Source: Planctomycetaceae bacterium UBA4732 (GTDB taxonomy: Bacteria > Planctomycetota > Planctomycetia > Gemmatales > Gemmataceae). From it: a DNA stretch of 5,358 bases. Made by a program: the position numbers and the translations under genes. Of this stretch, positions 1-5,358 are shown in pieces. How positions within the stretch are numbered: the stretch's first letter is position 1; the number at the start of each line of letters is the position of its first letter. The stretch spans positions 1 to 5,358 of the forward strand of contig DHJA01000242.1 of the NCBI GenBank assembly GCA_002404095.1, in the 5' to 3' direction. A model generated the notes under the pieces. It was not told the DNA's origin. It ran no database searches and was given only the letters and a program-made list of their open reading frames with translations.

Positions 1-17
1 CGCTCGCGGAGCGAGCG
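1..17. repeat. Small perfect GC-rich inverted repeat at the window edge
   Basis: CGCTCGC (1-7) and GCGAGCG (11-17) are perfect inverted copies around a 3-base loop, GGA. The element lies inside the truncated GT87-like gene, where it encodes part of GRSLRE. It may extend beyond the left edge. The CTCGCGGAGCGAG core resembles short hairpin repeats I associate with planctomycete genomes, but that is memory and not a search. Confidence 0.45.
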
Positions 18-434
18 GCCCACTATGGGCGAACACTGTTCCAGGCCGCTCGCCAACCAGTGGCTGGCCCAGAAAGCGCAGACAACGCTGAAGGCGTACA
101 TCAAGAACACGGAAACGGCGAAAGGAACCCTCCAAGCCGCATCCGCACCCGCGGGCGGGTCGGCGAAAGGCGTCAACAGGATGGCCAGCAGCGGCGGATA
201 GATGTAATGGAAGCCGCTGTCGTCCGCGCTTTCGTAGAGGTTGCCGCCGGTGCGCACGGTCCAGGCGCCGCGCAAGAAAGCATCCAAGTCCGTCAAGCGC
301 CGGCTCAGCAAGAGCGAACGGTGGCCGACAAAAAGCGAATGCAGCACAAACAGCGCCAATAGGATGATGAGTCCGCCACGTTCCCATCGATTGAGCGGAC
401 GGAAAAGGGAAGCCGCGCCGGGACGATCCATCAT
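1..434 (-). CDS. GT87/DUF2029-like membrane glycosyltransferase, N-terminal part only
   Basis: Reverse-strand reading frame open from an ATG at 434 to the left edge, giving 144 residues; the C-terminal part lies outside the window. It begins MMDRPGAASLFRPLNRWERG, followed by a membrane helix at about 21-36. Next comes a GT87-type first extracytoplasmic loop: an Asp pair in TDLDAF (D49, D51), then GGNLYE (63-68) and YIYPPLLAILLTPFA (77-91). A further helix lies at about 103-124. GT87 enzymes such as mycobacterial PimE use polyprenyl-phosphate sugars on the outer membrane face, and an early Asp is the likely catalytic base. Two ATG codons lie in tandem (434 and 431); GGGGAAGAG just upstream serves either. 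It is the last visible gene of the minus-strand operon, 100 bp after the family 2 glycosyltransferase. Family membership is inferred from the N-terminal pattern only; another GT-C family is possible. Confidence 0.8.
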   Translation of the reverse strand, partial: MMDRPGAASLFRPLNRWERGGLIILLALFVLHSLFVGHRSLLLSRRLTDLDAFLRGAWTVRTGGNLYESADDSGFHYIYPPLLAILLTPFADPPAGADAAWRVPFAVSVFLMYAFSVVCAFWASHWLASGLEQCSPIVGRSLRE

Positions 435-534
435 AAGGCTCTTCCCCAATCGGATGCGGAATGCAGAATGAATACTCAAGCCCTTGATGCGGCGGCGCGG
501 ATCGCGCGGCCCTACCGCTTTCTCCGTGCCTCCG

Positions 535-1563
535 TTATTCCGCGGCGTCGGTCTGGAGAATCAGGCCGGGGCTTCGCGCCGACGCCGCTTTGGCCCGGCC
601 GCGGCGTCCGCCAAGGCGATTGGGAGAACTCTCCTTGAGCAAGTACAAAGGTCGGCCCTTGACCTGCTCGTAAATGCGGCCGACGTACTCGCCCACTAGG
701 CTCACCGAACAGAGGATGCTGCCGCCGATCAGGTGGAGCGTAGCCAGGACGGTGACCCAACCCGGCTCCAGCATCTCGCCGGCGACGACCGCCCTGGTCA
801 GTCCATAGAGTGCGTAAAGCAGACCGACGAATACAACCGCCGCGCCCAGGAAAAAGGGTATGCGCAGGGGAATTTTCGAGAACGATAATAGGGCGTCCGT
901 GGCGAAGCCGGTCAGCCGGTCGAAGGTGAATTTAGACGTACCGGCCTTGCGCCGCGCCACACGGAATGGGATGGTCGCCGTGGGAAAGCCGAGCCAGTTG
1001 ACCATGCCGCGCAAGTAGCGGTGCGTTTCCTGCATGAGCATCAGAGCCTGGATCGCCTTGCGCGACAGGAGTTGATAGTCCGACGCGGCCTCGCGGACCT
1101 GCTCCTCGCTGAGCAAACGCATCAGGCGAAAGAAAACGCGCGAAGTCAAGCGCTTCCAGGAGCCGACGGCGCGGTCGTCCTCGCGCACCGTCGCCACGAC
1201 GTCGTAACCCTCTCGCCATTTCAGCACTAAGGCGGGAATAAGAGAAGGCGGATGTTGTAAGTCGCAATCGAGGGTGACGACCGCGTCGCCGCGGGCGTTT
1301 TCGAGGCCGGCGGTAATGGCGGCTTGGTGGCCGAAGTTGCGGCTGAAGGAAAAGAAACGCACCCGCGGGTCGTCGGCGGCCATCTGCCGCAAGAGCGCCA
1401 GAGTGCCGTCGCGCGAGCCGTCGTCCACGAGGAGGATCTCGGCGTCGTACTCGTCGGCAAGGCCGTCCAACACTTCGCCGAGTACGCGATGGAAATGCGG
1501 CAGCACTTCCTCTTCCTCGTAAACGGGAGAGACGACGCTGAGCAAGGGCTTGGCTGTAGTCAT
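535..1563 (-). CDS. Family 2 glycosyltransferase, GtrB/DPM1-like (polyprenyl-phosphate sugar synthase type)
   Basis: A 342-residue protein with a cytoplasmic GT-A domain (about 7-230) followed by two membrane helices (about 233-258 and 268-290). Visible motifs are LSVVSPVYEEEE at the N terminus, DDGS (47-50) for nucleotide binding, the metal-binding DCD (D99, D101) within LDCDLQHPP, SDYQLLSR (161-168), and RRKAGTSKF (204-212). This is the layout of bacterial GtrB/YfdH/ArnC/DPM1-like enzymes, which move a sugar from a nucleotide donor to undecaprenyl phosphate; the sugar cannot be told from sequence. Start at 1563 is supported by GGAAGAGG at 1567-1574 and by the conserved N terminus. It lies 36 bp after the GT87 gene and probably supplies that enzyme, and the truncated GT87-like one, with a lipid-linked donor. 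The basic tail after about residue 311 is longer than the helices require and may be lineage-specific. Confidence 0.93.
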   Translation of the reverse strand: MTTAKPLLSVVSPVYEEEEVLPHFHRVLGEVLDGLADEYDAEILLVDDGSRDGTLALLRQMAADDPRVRFFSFSRNFGHQAAITAGLENARGDAVVTLDCDLQHPPSLIPALVLKWREGYDVVATVREDDRAVGSWKRLTSRVFFRLMRLLSEEQVREAASDYQLLSRKAIQALMLMQETHRYLRGMVNWLGFPTATIPFRVARRKAGTSKFTFDRLTGFATDALLSFSKIPLRIPFFLGAAVVFVGLLYALYGLTRAVVAGEMLEPGWVTVLATLHLIGGSILCSVSLVGEYVGRIYEQVKGRPLYLLKESSPNRLGGRRGRAKAASARSPGLILQTDAAE

Positions 1564-1599
1564 GTGCCTCTTCCGTGAAGCCTCAATCCGGACGCTTCC

Positions 1600-2934
1600 C
1601 TATCGGCGAGCGGCTTTCCGCCCTACAAGCCCCGAGCGCAAGCGAGGGGTTTTGTCGAACCCCCTCGCTTGCGCTCGGGGCTTGTAGGGCGATGAGCCGT
1701 ACATCCCACCGATGGCGTACCCAATCGTTCGCGCTGGCGCGGCGATCTTCGTTGCCGGCGCGACAATACGATGGATGGATTCTCCGCCGATCGCCAGCAA
1801 TAGGAATAACCCCCCTAACGGGTGCGGGCCGTAAGCCATCCACTCGCTGGAACGAGGGACAAGACACGCCAGAACGCCGACCGTAAAGGCGACGGTGCTG
1901 GCAAGCAGCAGACCGCGAACCCAAAGCGGCGACCGCAGACGCCAGCTTTCGAGAAAGGCCCACGCCAGCGTTGGCGCCACAAGAACGTAGCCGCCGCCTT
2001 CCGTGGAGGGACCGCACACCGTCATCCAACAGACGGCCAGCCCGAAGGCCGTGTTAAGCACTTCCACCCGCGGCCGCGCCGCCCACCAACGCGACGCCCA
2101 ACAGACCGCGGCCGCCACCGCGGCGATCAGCAGCTGAATTACAACGTAACCGTGATAGTTTACGGGCCAGTGGTAGAAGCGTAAAAGCAGCCAGAGGTCG
2201 CGGTAGCACGTCTCAAACGGCCATTGCGTCCGGTCGTCGATACACAGGCTGGTCCACCAGTTAGCGTATTGCTTGGCTACCCAAAACGGGTCTTGCATCA
2301 GGAACGGCAGAGCCAGGCCGGCCGCCAGTGCGATCACGAAGCGCGGCGTGAAGCGGCGCGGAACCACGACGATAAACAACAGAGCCAGGGCGATGGGGTA
2401 TATCTTGAGCAGGCAGGCGCCAGCCACGAAGATCGCCGCCCAGTTCCAACGCTCGCGCATCGCCGCCGCCGTGCCGGCAAGCACAAGGCCGGCGAGTAAC
2501 GGATTGGCCTGGGCGCAATTGATGGTGGGAATCGACAGCGGCGCGACGAGCAGAAACATCCAGGCCCAATGCGCTCGCGTCCAGGTCGGCGGCGCGACCG
2601 CGCGCAGCCACCAAAACAGGCCGCCGAGAAAGGCGAAGGCGTTCACCGCGCGCCAGATCACACCGCCGACCGGCGTTGGCGTCAGCGCCAGCGGCGCGAA
2701 CAGGGCGTTGACGAGCGGGCTGTAGCGACAGGTGGCGCTCTTGGCCTGGTACAGATCCTCGCCGCCTAGCCAATTACGACCCGCCGGCTCGTAAAAAGGT
2801 TTATAACAATCGTGCGAATCCGGCTGCAGGACGGAGCGGACGCAGACCAGTCCGAGGAGGACGGCCCAAACGATCACGGCCACGCGCGCCCAAGAAGATC
2901 GACGGCCAAGCTGCGTCAGCTTCTCGAACGTCAT
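1600..2934 (-). CDS. GT87/DUF2029 multi-pass membrane glycosyltransferase
   Basis: A 444-residue integral membrane protein with about ten to eleven predicted helices. Family-like features in order: first helix (about 17-35); an extracytoplasmic loop with Asp (D39, D42) in PDSHDCYKPFY; GGEDLY (57-62); YSPLVNALFAPLAL (71-84); CAQANPLLAGL (140-150); LLKIYP (175-180); and GPSTEGGGYVLVAPTLAW (308-325). GT87 enzymes transfer sugars from polyprenyl-phosphate donors outside the membrane. Start at 2934 is preferred over the in-frame ATG at 3018 because AGGAGG lies 8 bases upstream and the resulting ATGA overlaps the deacetylase stop by 4 bases, implying translational coupling. The last ~30 residues are unusual: residues 415-439 are encoded by a perfect inverted repeat (1619-1691), are basic and not membrane-like, and end at a TAG just past it. 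The ancestral protein probably ended near residue 410-415. Confidence 0.9.
   Translation of the reverse strand: MTFEKLTQLGRRSSWARVAVIVWAVLLGLVCVRSVLQPDSHDCYKPFYEPAGRNWLGGEDLYQAKSATCRYSPLVNALFAPLALTPTPVGGVIWRAVNAFAFLGGLFWWLRAVAPPTWTRAHWAWMFLLVAPLSIPTINCAQANPLLAGLVLAGTAAAMRERWNWAAIFVAGACLLKIYPIALALLFIVVVPRRFTPRFVIALAAGLALPFLMQDPFWVAKQYANWWTSLCIDDRTQWPFETCYRDLWLLLRFYHWPVNYHGYVVIQLLIAAVAAAVCWASRWWAARPRVEVLNTAFGLAVCWMTVCGPSTEGGGYVLVAPTLAWAFLESWRLRSPLWVRGLLLASTVAFTVGVLACLVPRSSEWMAYGPHPLGGLFLLLAIGGESIHRIVAPATKIAAPARTIGYAIGGMYGSSPYKPRAQARGFDKTPRLRSGLVGRKAARR
1619..1691. repeat. Perfect 31-bp-arm inverted repeat inside the 3' end of the GT87 gene
   Basis: Bases 1619-1649 and 1661-1691 are exact reverse complements around an 11-base loop (1650-1660). 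The arm starts CGCCCTACAAGCCCCGAGCG. It would form a very stable hairpin in DNA or RNA. It carries no T-run on either side, so it is not a standard intrinsic terminator. Translated in other frames it gives LQAPSASEG...PSLALGACR on either strand, a string I recall from repeat-bearing planctomycete genomes. It most likely is a dispersed, non-autonomous repeat that landed at the end of the gene. No target-site duplication was seen. Confidence 0.85.
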
Positions 2935-3833
2935 GCGATTCGCCTCCTGGAAAACCCTTGATCCCGCGCCGCGATCCACTCCGATGGCGCAACGCGCGTG
3001 AATCCCGCGCGCCGGCACGCCTCGTCAAAGGAGGGGTCCGCCAGCAGGCGGTACTCGTCCACGCGGCGCCGTTGAACGCCTTCGCCGTCGCGGCCCGGCA
3101 GCGTCGAATCGACATGGCCGGGATGGCAGCTTAACTCTATCGCGCGACCTGGAACCTGGGACAGCAAGCGGACGAAGAAGTCAGGGTCTTGCACCCATTT
3201 CGGATCGGTGACGCCGGCAATGCAATCCGCGCCGGGGAATCCATCGCGCCTCAGGTCGCGGGCTTGTCGTCGGCCCAAGATCGTCAGCGCCGTCCGCTTG
3301 ACTTTTGCCCCCGGAATCCACGCCAACATCGTCGCCGGCTCGACAATCCGCCGCACGTAGGGCAGCGGCCGCGAGCGTTCCAGCACCTGGCGCAAGATGG
3401 CGCCGATGGGGGAAAACAGCGCGACATGCTGGTGGGCGTTGACGATCGTCGGAGGCCGGCCCACCCACTCAACGAAACGCTGGTACTGAGCCGTAAGTTC
3501 ACGCTTAACGTCCTCGGCGCGGACGCGGCCGGTAGCCAACCTTTTCAGAAATCGCCCCAGCGGCCACATGCACCCATCGGGGCCAACGAGACTGGGTACG
3601 CGCTCCGCCCCCGCCGCGGGAGGGTCCATCGTCAGGCATGGATGCCAGCCCATTTCGGGGATTGCTCCGGACTGCCGCCAGGCACGGACGGCGTCCAAAG
3701 CATAAGGAGTATTGACCATCAACACGGTCCCGGTGACGACGCCTCGGGCCGCCAGTTCCAGGATGCCGCGCGACGTTTCCGGGCCGATGCCGTAGTCGTC
3801 GGCCAGTACGATGAGAAAGCGTGTCGCATCCAT
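2931..3833 (-). CDS. ChbG/HpnK (YdjC)-family carbohydrate deacetylase
   Basis: A 300-residue, probably cytoplasmic protein without signal peptide or membrane helix. The family removes acetyl groups from acetylated sugars using a divalent metal on a TIM-barrel-like fold. Visible signature: LIVLADDYG near the N terminus with the Asp pair D12-D13, WHPCLTM with H64, NAHQHVALF with H134 and H136, SCHPGH with H237 and H240, and DEYRLLADP (259-267) near the C terminus. The Asp plus two of these His would form the metal site, so the enzyme looks intact. Length matches HpnK-type members better than the roughly 250-residue ChbG. Start at 3831-3833 follows a purine-rich GGAGAGAAGAG stretch. It is the first gene of the minus-strand operon and overlaps the GT87 gene by 4 bases, which points to deacetylation of a lipid-linked sugar or glycolipid. 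Chitooligosaccharide use and hopanoid tailoring are less likely, as no hopanoid or chitobiose genes are visible. Confidence 0.9.
   Translation of the reverse strand: MDATRFLIVLADDYGIGPETSRGILELAARGVVTGTVLMVNTPYALDAVRAWRQSGAIPEMGWHPCLTMDPPAAGAERVPSLVGPDGCMWPLGRFLKRLATGRVRAEDVKRELTAQYQRFVEWVGRPPTIVNAHQHVALFSPIGAILRQVLERSRPLPYVRRIVEPATMLAWIPGAKVKRTALTILGRRQARDLRRDGFPGADCIAGVTDPKWVQDPDFFVRLLSQVPGRAIELSCHPGHVDSTLPGRDGEGVQRRRVDEYRLLADPSFDEACRRAGFTRVAPSEWIAARDQGFSRRRIA
2943..2948 (-). promoter_or_regulatory. Ribosome binding site deciding the GT87 start
   Basis: AGGAGG on the minus strand, 8 bases before the ATG at 2934. It lies within the last codons of the deacetylase gene. It is the best Shine-Dalgarno match in the window and selects 2934 over the in-frame ATG at 3018. 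Confidence 0.75.
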
Positions 3834-3951
3834 GCGCGGCTCTTCTCTCCTACCGTGACGGCCGCCCCTTCATTCGGACGGCGATTTCAACCCATCCGCC
3901 CACGGATGTAAAGGCCAACAAGCCCCGCACCGGCGTGCGCACGGCCACAGG

Positions 3952-3980
3952 TCGATAAGGAATTCGACACCGGCCGTCAA
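3952..3980 (-). promoter_or_regulatory. Candidate promoter for the deacetylase-glycosyltransferase operon
   Basis: Read on the minus strand, TTGACG (3975-3980) is followed after exactly 17 bases by TATCGA (3952-3957). The -35 box matches the sigma-70 consensus in five of six positions; the -10 box only in about three. It lies roughly 120 bases before the deacetylase start, in the gap between divergent genes. Position and spacing are right, but the -10 is weak. The rest of the gap shows only a small 6-bp-arm hairpin (3893-3908) and no clear promoter for the right-hand gene. Confidence 0.3.
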
Positions 3981-4028
3981 TCCGGGCTGGGCCGCGCCGC
4001 CGGAATCTTCATCAGATTGGACACGGTT

Positions 4029-4080
4029 TCGGCCGATGAATGAAAGGATTCCTTTCATTTCAAGCGAGGATCGGCCGATG
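4029..4080 (+). promoter_or_regulatory. Symmetric leader element overlapping the start of the secreted repeat protein
   Basis: The decamer TCGGCCGATG occurs at 4029-4038 and 4071-4080. Between them lies a perfect palindrome, AATGAAAGG (4039-4047) and CCTTTCATT (4051-4059), around ATT. Because TCGGCCGA is self-complementary, 4029-4036 can pair fully with 4071-4078, and T4037 can pair with A4070. In RNA this gives an outer 9-bp stem enclosing the inner 9-bp hairpin; the first base of the start codon at 4078 is paired and the GAGG of the ribosome site sits in the internal loop. It could act as a translational switch or, as DNA, as a protein-binding operator. Function is inferred; the symmetry is directly visible. 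Confidence 0.5.
4066..4070 (+). promoter_or_regulatory. Ribosome binding site deciding the start at 4078
   Basis: GAGGA lies 7 bases before ATG 4078. The alternative ATG at 4036 has no purine-rich site upstream. The difference supports the shorter protein, which begins directly with a hydrophobic, signal-like segment. Confidence 0.6.
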
Positions 4081-5334
4081 CACTGCGGCGTATTCTTGAC
4101 TCTAGCTCTTATACTTCCCAGTCGCACCGCCCCCGCCTTGCCTACCGCCGTTGCGCCGTCGCGCGCATTCACTCCGCTTGCCACGGCCCCCGCGTCAACC
4201 GACACGCCGCCGGAACACCTGACCGCGTTCGAGAACGGCCGCGCCCGCGTCGATTGGTCCTCCGATGGGTGGCGTCTCACGGCTGGCGCCGTGACCCTTA
4301 AGGATTTCGGGCGCCGTGAATCGGACGCGAGGCAGGCGCTGCGCCTGATCCGCGAACTGCGGCTTAATCAGCATGGAGCCATTGGCGGTCAAGCGCCTTC
4401 ACTGGAATACTGGCTGGCTGACGGCCAGCCGCCGCACGGGCCGGCGACCGGGTTGCACACGCTGCCGATCGACGCCGCGAGTTTGCGTGTGGAGCAGACA
4501 CAAACGCAATGGGTGCTGCGCGACAATCAGCGCGTGTTGTTCAACTTCGGCAACGAACAAAGCGACGCGCGCCAGGCGCTGGCTGTGATCCGCAAATACG
4601 GCTTCACCGAGGTTGGCGCCGTCAACCCGGCGGCGCCGTCGATGGTAATCTTCTTCGCCCGGCCGGACGCGGTTTCGACCGCCAAGCCCACGGCGGCTCG
4701 CCAGACGCGCCCGACGGCAGCGCCGGACAAACCGGCGCCCGACCCGCTGTCGCCGGCCGGAAGGCTGCTGGCGGAACATCCTGGCGTCGTCGCCAGTTCA
4801 CCCGTCGCGCCGGCCGTGCCACCGCTACGGCAAGTCGGCTTATCCGGCAATTCCCTATCCGCCTCGTCGCAGACGCCGGATCGCACACCCTTCGACTGGC
4901 GTCAGGTACAGTTGCGGAAGGAAGACGGCGGCTGGAAGTTGGCCGCGGGAAGCTGCGTGCTAGCCGACTTCGGGGCCGATGAACACGCCGCGCGGCTGGG
5001 CCTATCGGCGATGCAATACTACCGCTTTACCGAGCGTCGTCAGGTGGGCGGCGGCTCAGCGCGGTTCACGTACTTCCTGGTGGGAGGGCAGCCGCCGCGC
5101 GGCGCGATGTTTGGTGTGGACGGGCAGCCGTTCCAGTTGAATCGCCTACAGATCCGCCAAATGGAGGGCCGCTGGACAGTCTGCGACGGCGACAGGCCGC
5201 TGGTGGAAATGGGAGACAAAGCGGAGGAGGCAAATCAAGTATTAGACCTGATTCGGCGCCAGCAGGCTGATCGACTGTGTCGCCTCGGCGCGGCGGACGG
5301 ACGCGGCATGACGTTCTTGGTCCGTTCGCGTTGA
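4078..5334 (+). CDS. Secreted protein with duplicated bipartite (A-B-A-B) repeat, unknown function
   Basis: I do not recognise a named family. The 418-residue protein starts MHCGVFLTLALILPSR, a hydrophobic signal-like segment with possible cleavage after A18-P19-A20. Four related modules follow: A1 (about 57-126), B1 (135-197), A2 (273-352) and B2 (355-416). Each has a Trp (65, 145, 286, 366), a (D/N)FG-like turn (76, 156, 297; EMG at 377), an Ala/Leu helix such as SDARQALRLIR, then two probable strands; predicted fold strand-strand-helix-strand-strand. A modules end with GQPP-x-G (116 and 337); B modules lack it. The Trp-to-Trp distance is exactly 80 in both A-B pairs, so an A-B unit was duplicated as a whole. 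A Pro/Ala/Thr-rich linker (about 198-272) joins the halves. An in-frame ATG at 4036 would add 14 residues including two Arg, giving a more usual charged n-region, but has no ribosome site. It diverges from the sugar operon; a link is unproven. Confidence 0.85.
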   Translation: MHCGVFLTLALILPSRTAPALPTAVAPSRAFTPLATAPASTDTPPEHLTAFENGRARVDWSSDGWRLTAGAVTLKDFGRRESDARQALRLIRELRLNQHGAIGGQAPSLEYWLADGQPPHGPATGLHTLPIDAASLRVEQTQTQWVLRDNQRVLFNFGNEQSDARQALAVIRKYGFTEVGAVNPAAPSMVIFFARPDAVSTAKPTAARQTRPTAAPDKPAPDPLSPAGRLLAEHPGVVASSPVAPAVPPLRQVGLSGNSLSASSQTPDRTPFDWRQVQLRKEDGGWKLAAGSCVLADFGADEHAARLGLSAMQYYRFTERRQVGGGSARFTYFLVGGQPPRGAMFGVDGQPFQLNRLQIRQMEGRWTVCDGDRPLVEMGDKAEEANQVLDLIRRQQADRLCRLGAADGRGMTFLVRSR

Positions 5335-5358
5335 TTTTCGTTTAGCCGCGACCCGAAG

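Noticed and set aside
1619..1691. Intrinsic transcription terminator
   Set aside because: The stem is very stable, but neither strand has a T-run after it, and a co-directional gene with its own ribosome site follows 36 bases after the GT87 stop.
1575..2029. Small open frames on both strands carrying PSASEG / LALGA strings
   Set aside because: They are readings of the inverted repeat in alternative frames overlapping the GT87 gene; no ribosome site or conserved domain supports them.
2935..3018. 28-residue N-terminal extension of the GT87 protein from an ATG at 3018
   Set aside because: It would overlap the deacetylase gene by 88 bases, has no membrane or family character, and ATG 2934 has AGGAGG and an ATGA coupling overlap.
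3893..3908. CATCCG / CGGATG hairpin with 4-base loop in the divergent gap
   Set aside because: Short arms, no T-run and no link to a start codon or promoter box; such stems arise by chance in GC-rich DNA.
3189..3911. 240-codon open frame on the plus strand
   Set aside because: It lies antisense to the deacetylase, whose family motifs are intact. The translation is rich in Arg, Pro and Gln with no domain pattern, as expected for a shadow frame in GC-rich DNA.
4399..4886. Minus-strand open frames of 119-126 codons under the secreted repeat protein
   Set aside because: They are antisense to a frame with clear internal protein repeats and have Arg-rich, low-complexity translations.

Overview
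The window is GC-rich, densely coding and bacterial. Its style suggests a planctomycete, probably of the Gemmataceae. The reasons are GC-rich hairpin repeats placed inside or against genes, one of which can be read as PSASEG...LALGA, and a secreted repeat protein beside membrane glycosyltransferase genes. This placement is inferred from recalled patterns, not from a search, and is only moderately secure.

Left and centre (1-3833, minus strand): four genes read right to left and look like one operon. In order of transcription they are a ChbG/HpnK (YdjC)-family carbohydrate deacetylase (2931-3833), a multi-pass GT87/DUF2029 glycosyltransferase (1600-2934), a GtrB/DPM1-like family 2 glycosyltransferase with two C-terminal membrane helices (535-1563), and the N-terminal part of a second GT87-like protein that runs off the left edge (1-434). 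The first two genes share an ATGA stop/start overlap. The next gap is 36 bp and the last is 100 bp. Together they suggest a lipid-linked sugar pathway. The family 2 enzyme would charge a polyprenyl phosphate with a sugar in the cytoplasm, the GT87 enzymes would use that donor on the outer face of the membrane, and the deacetylase would trim an N- or O-acetyl sugar. The end product cannot be read from the sequence.

Divergent gap (3834-4077): it holds a weak candidate promoter for the operon. It also holds a compact symmetric leader just before the right-hand gene: a 9-bp-arm palindrome enclosed by two copies of a self-complementary decamer, the second of which overlaps the chosen start codon.

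Right (4078-5334, plus strand): a probably secreted protein of 418 residues made of two copies of a bipartite repeat, order A-B-linker-A-B. I cannot assign it a function.

Two perfect inverted repeats are notable. A 31-bp-arm hairpin (1619-1691) now encodes the C-terminal tail of the complete GT87 protein. A 7-bp-arm hairpin lies at the left edge, inside the truncated GT87 gene. No tRNA, rRNA, CRISPR array or transposase gene was seen.
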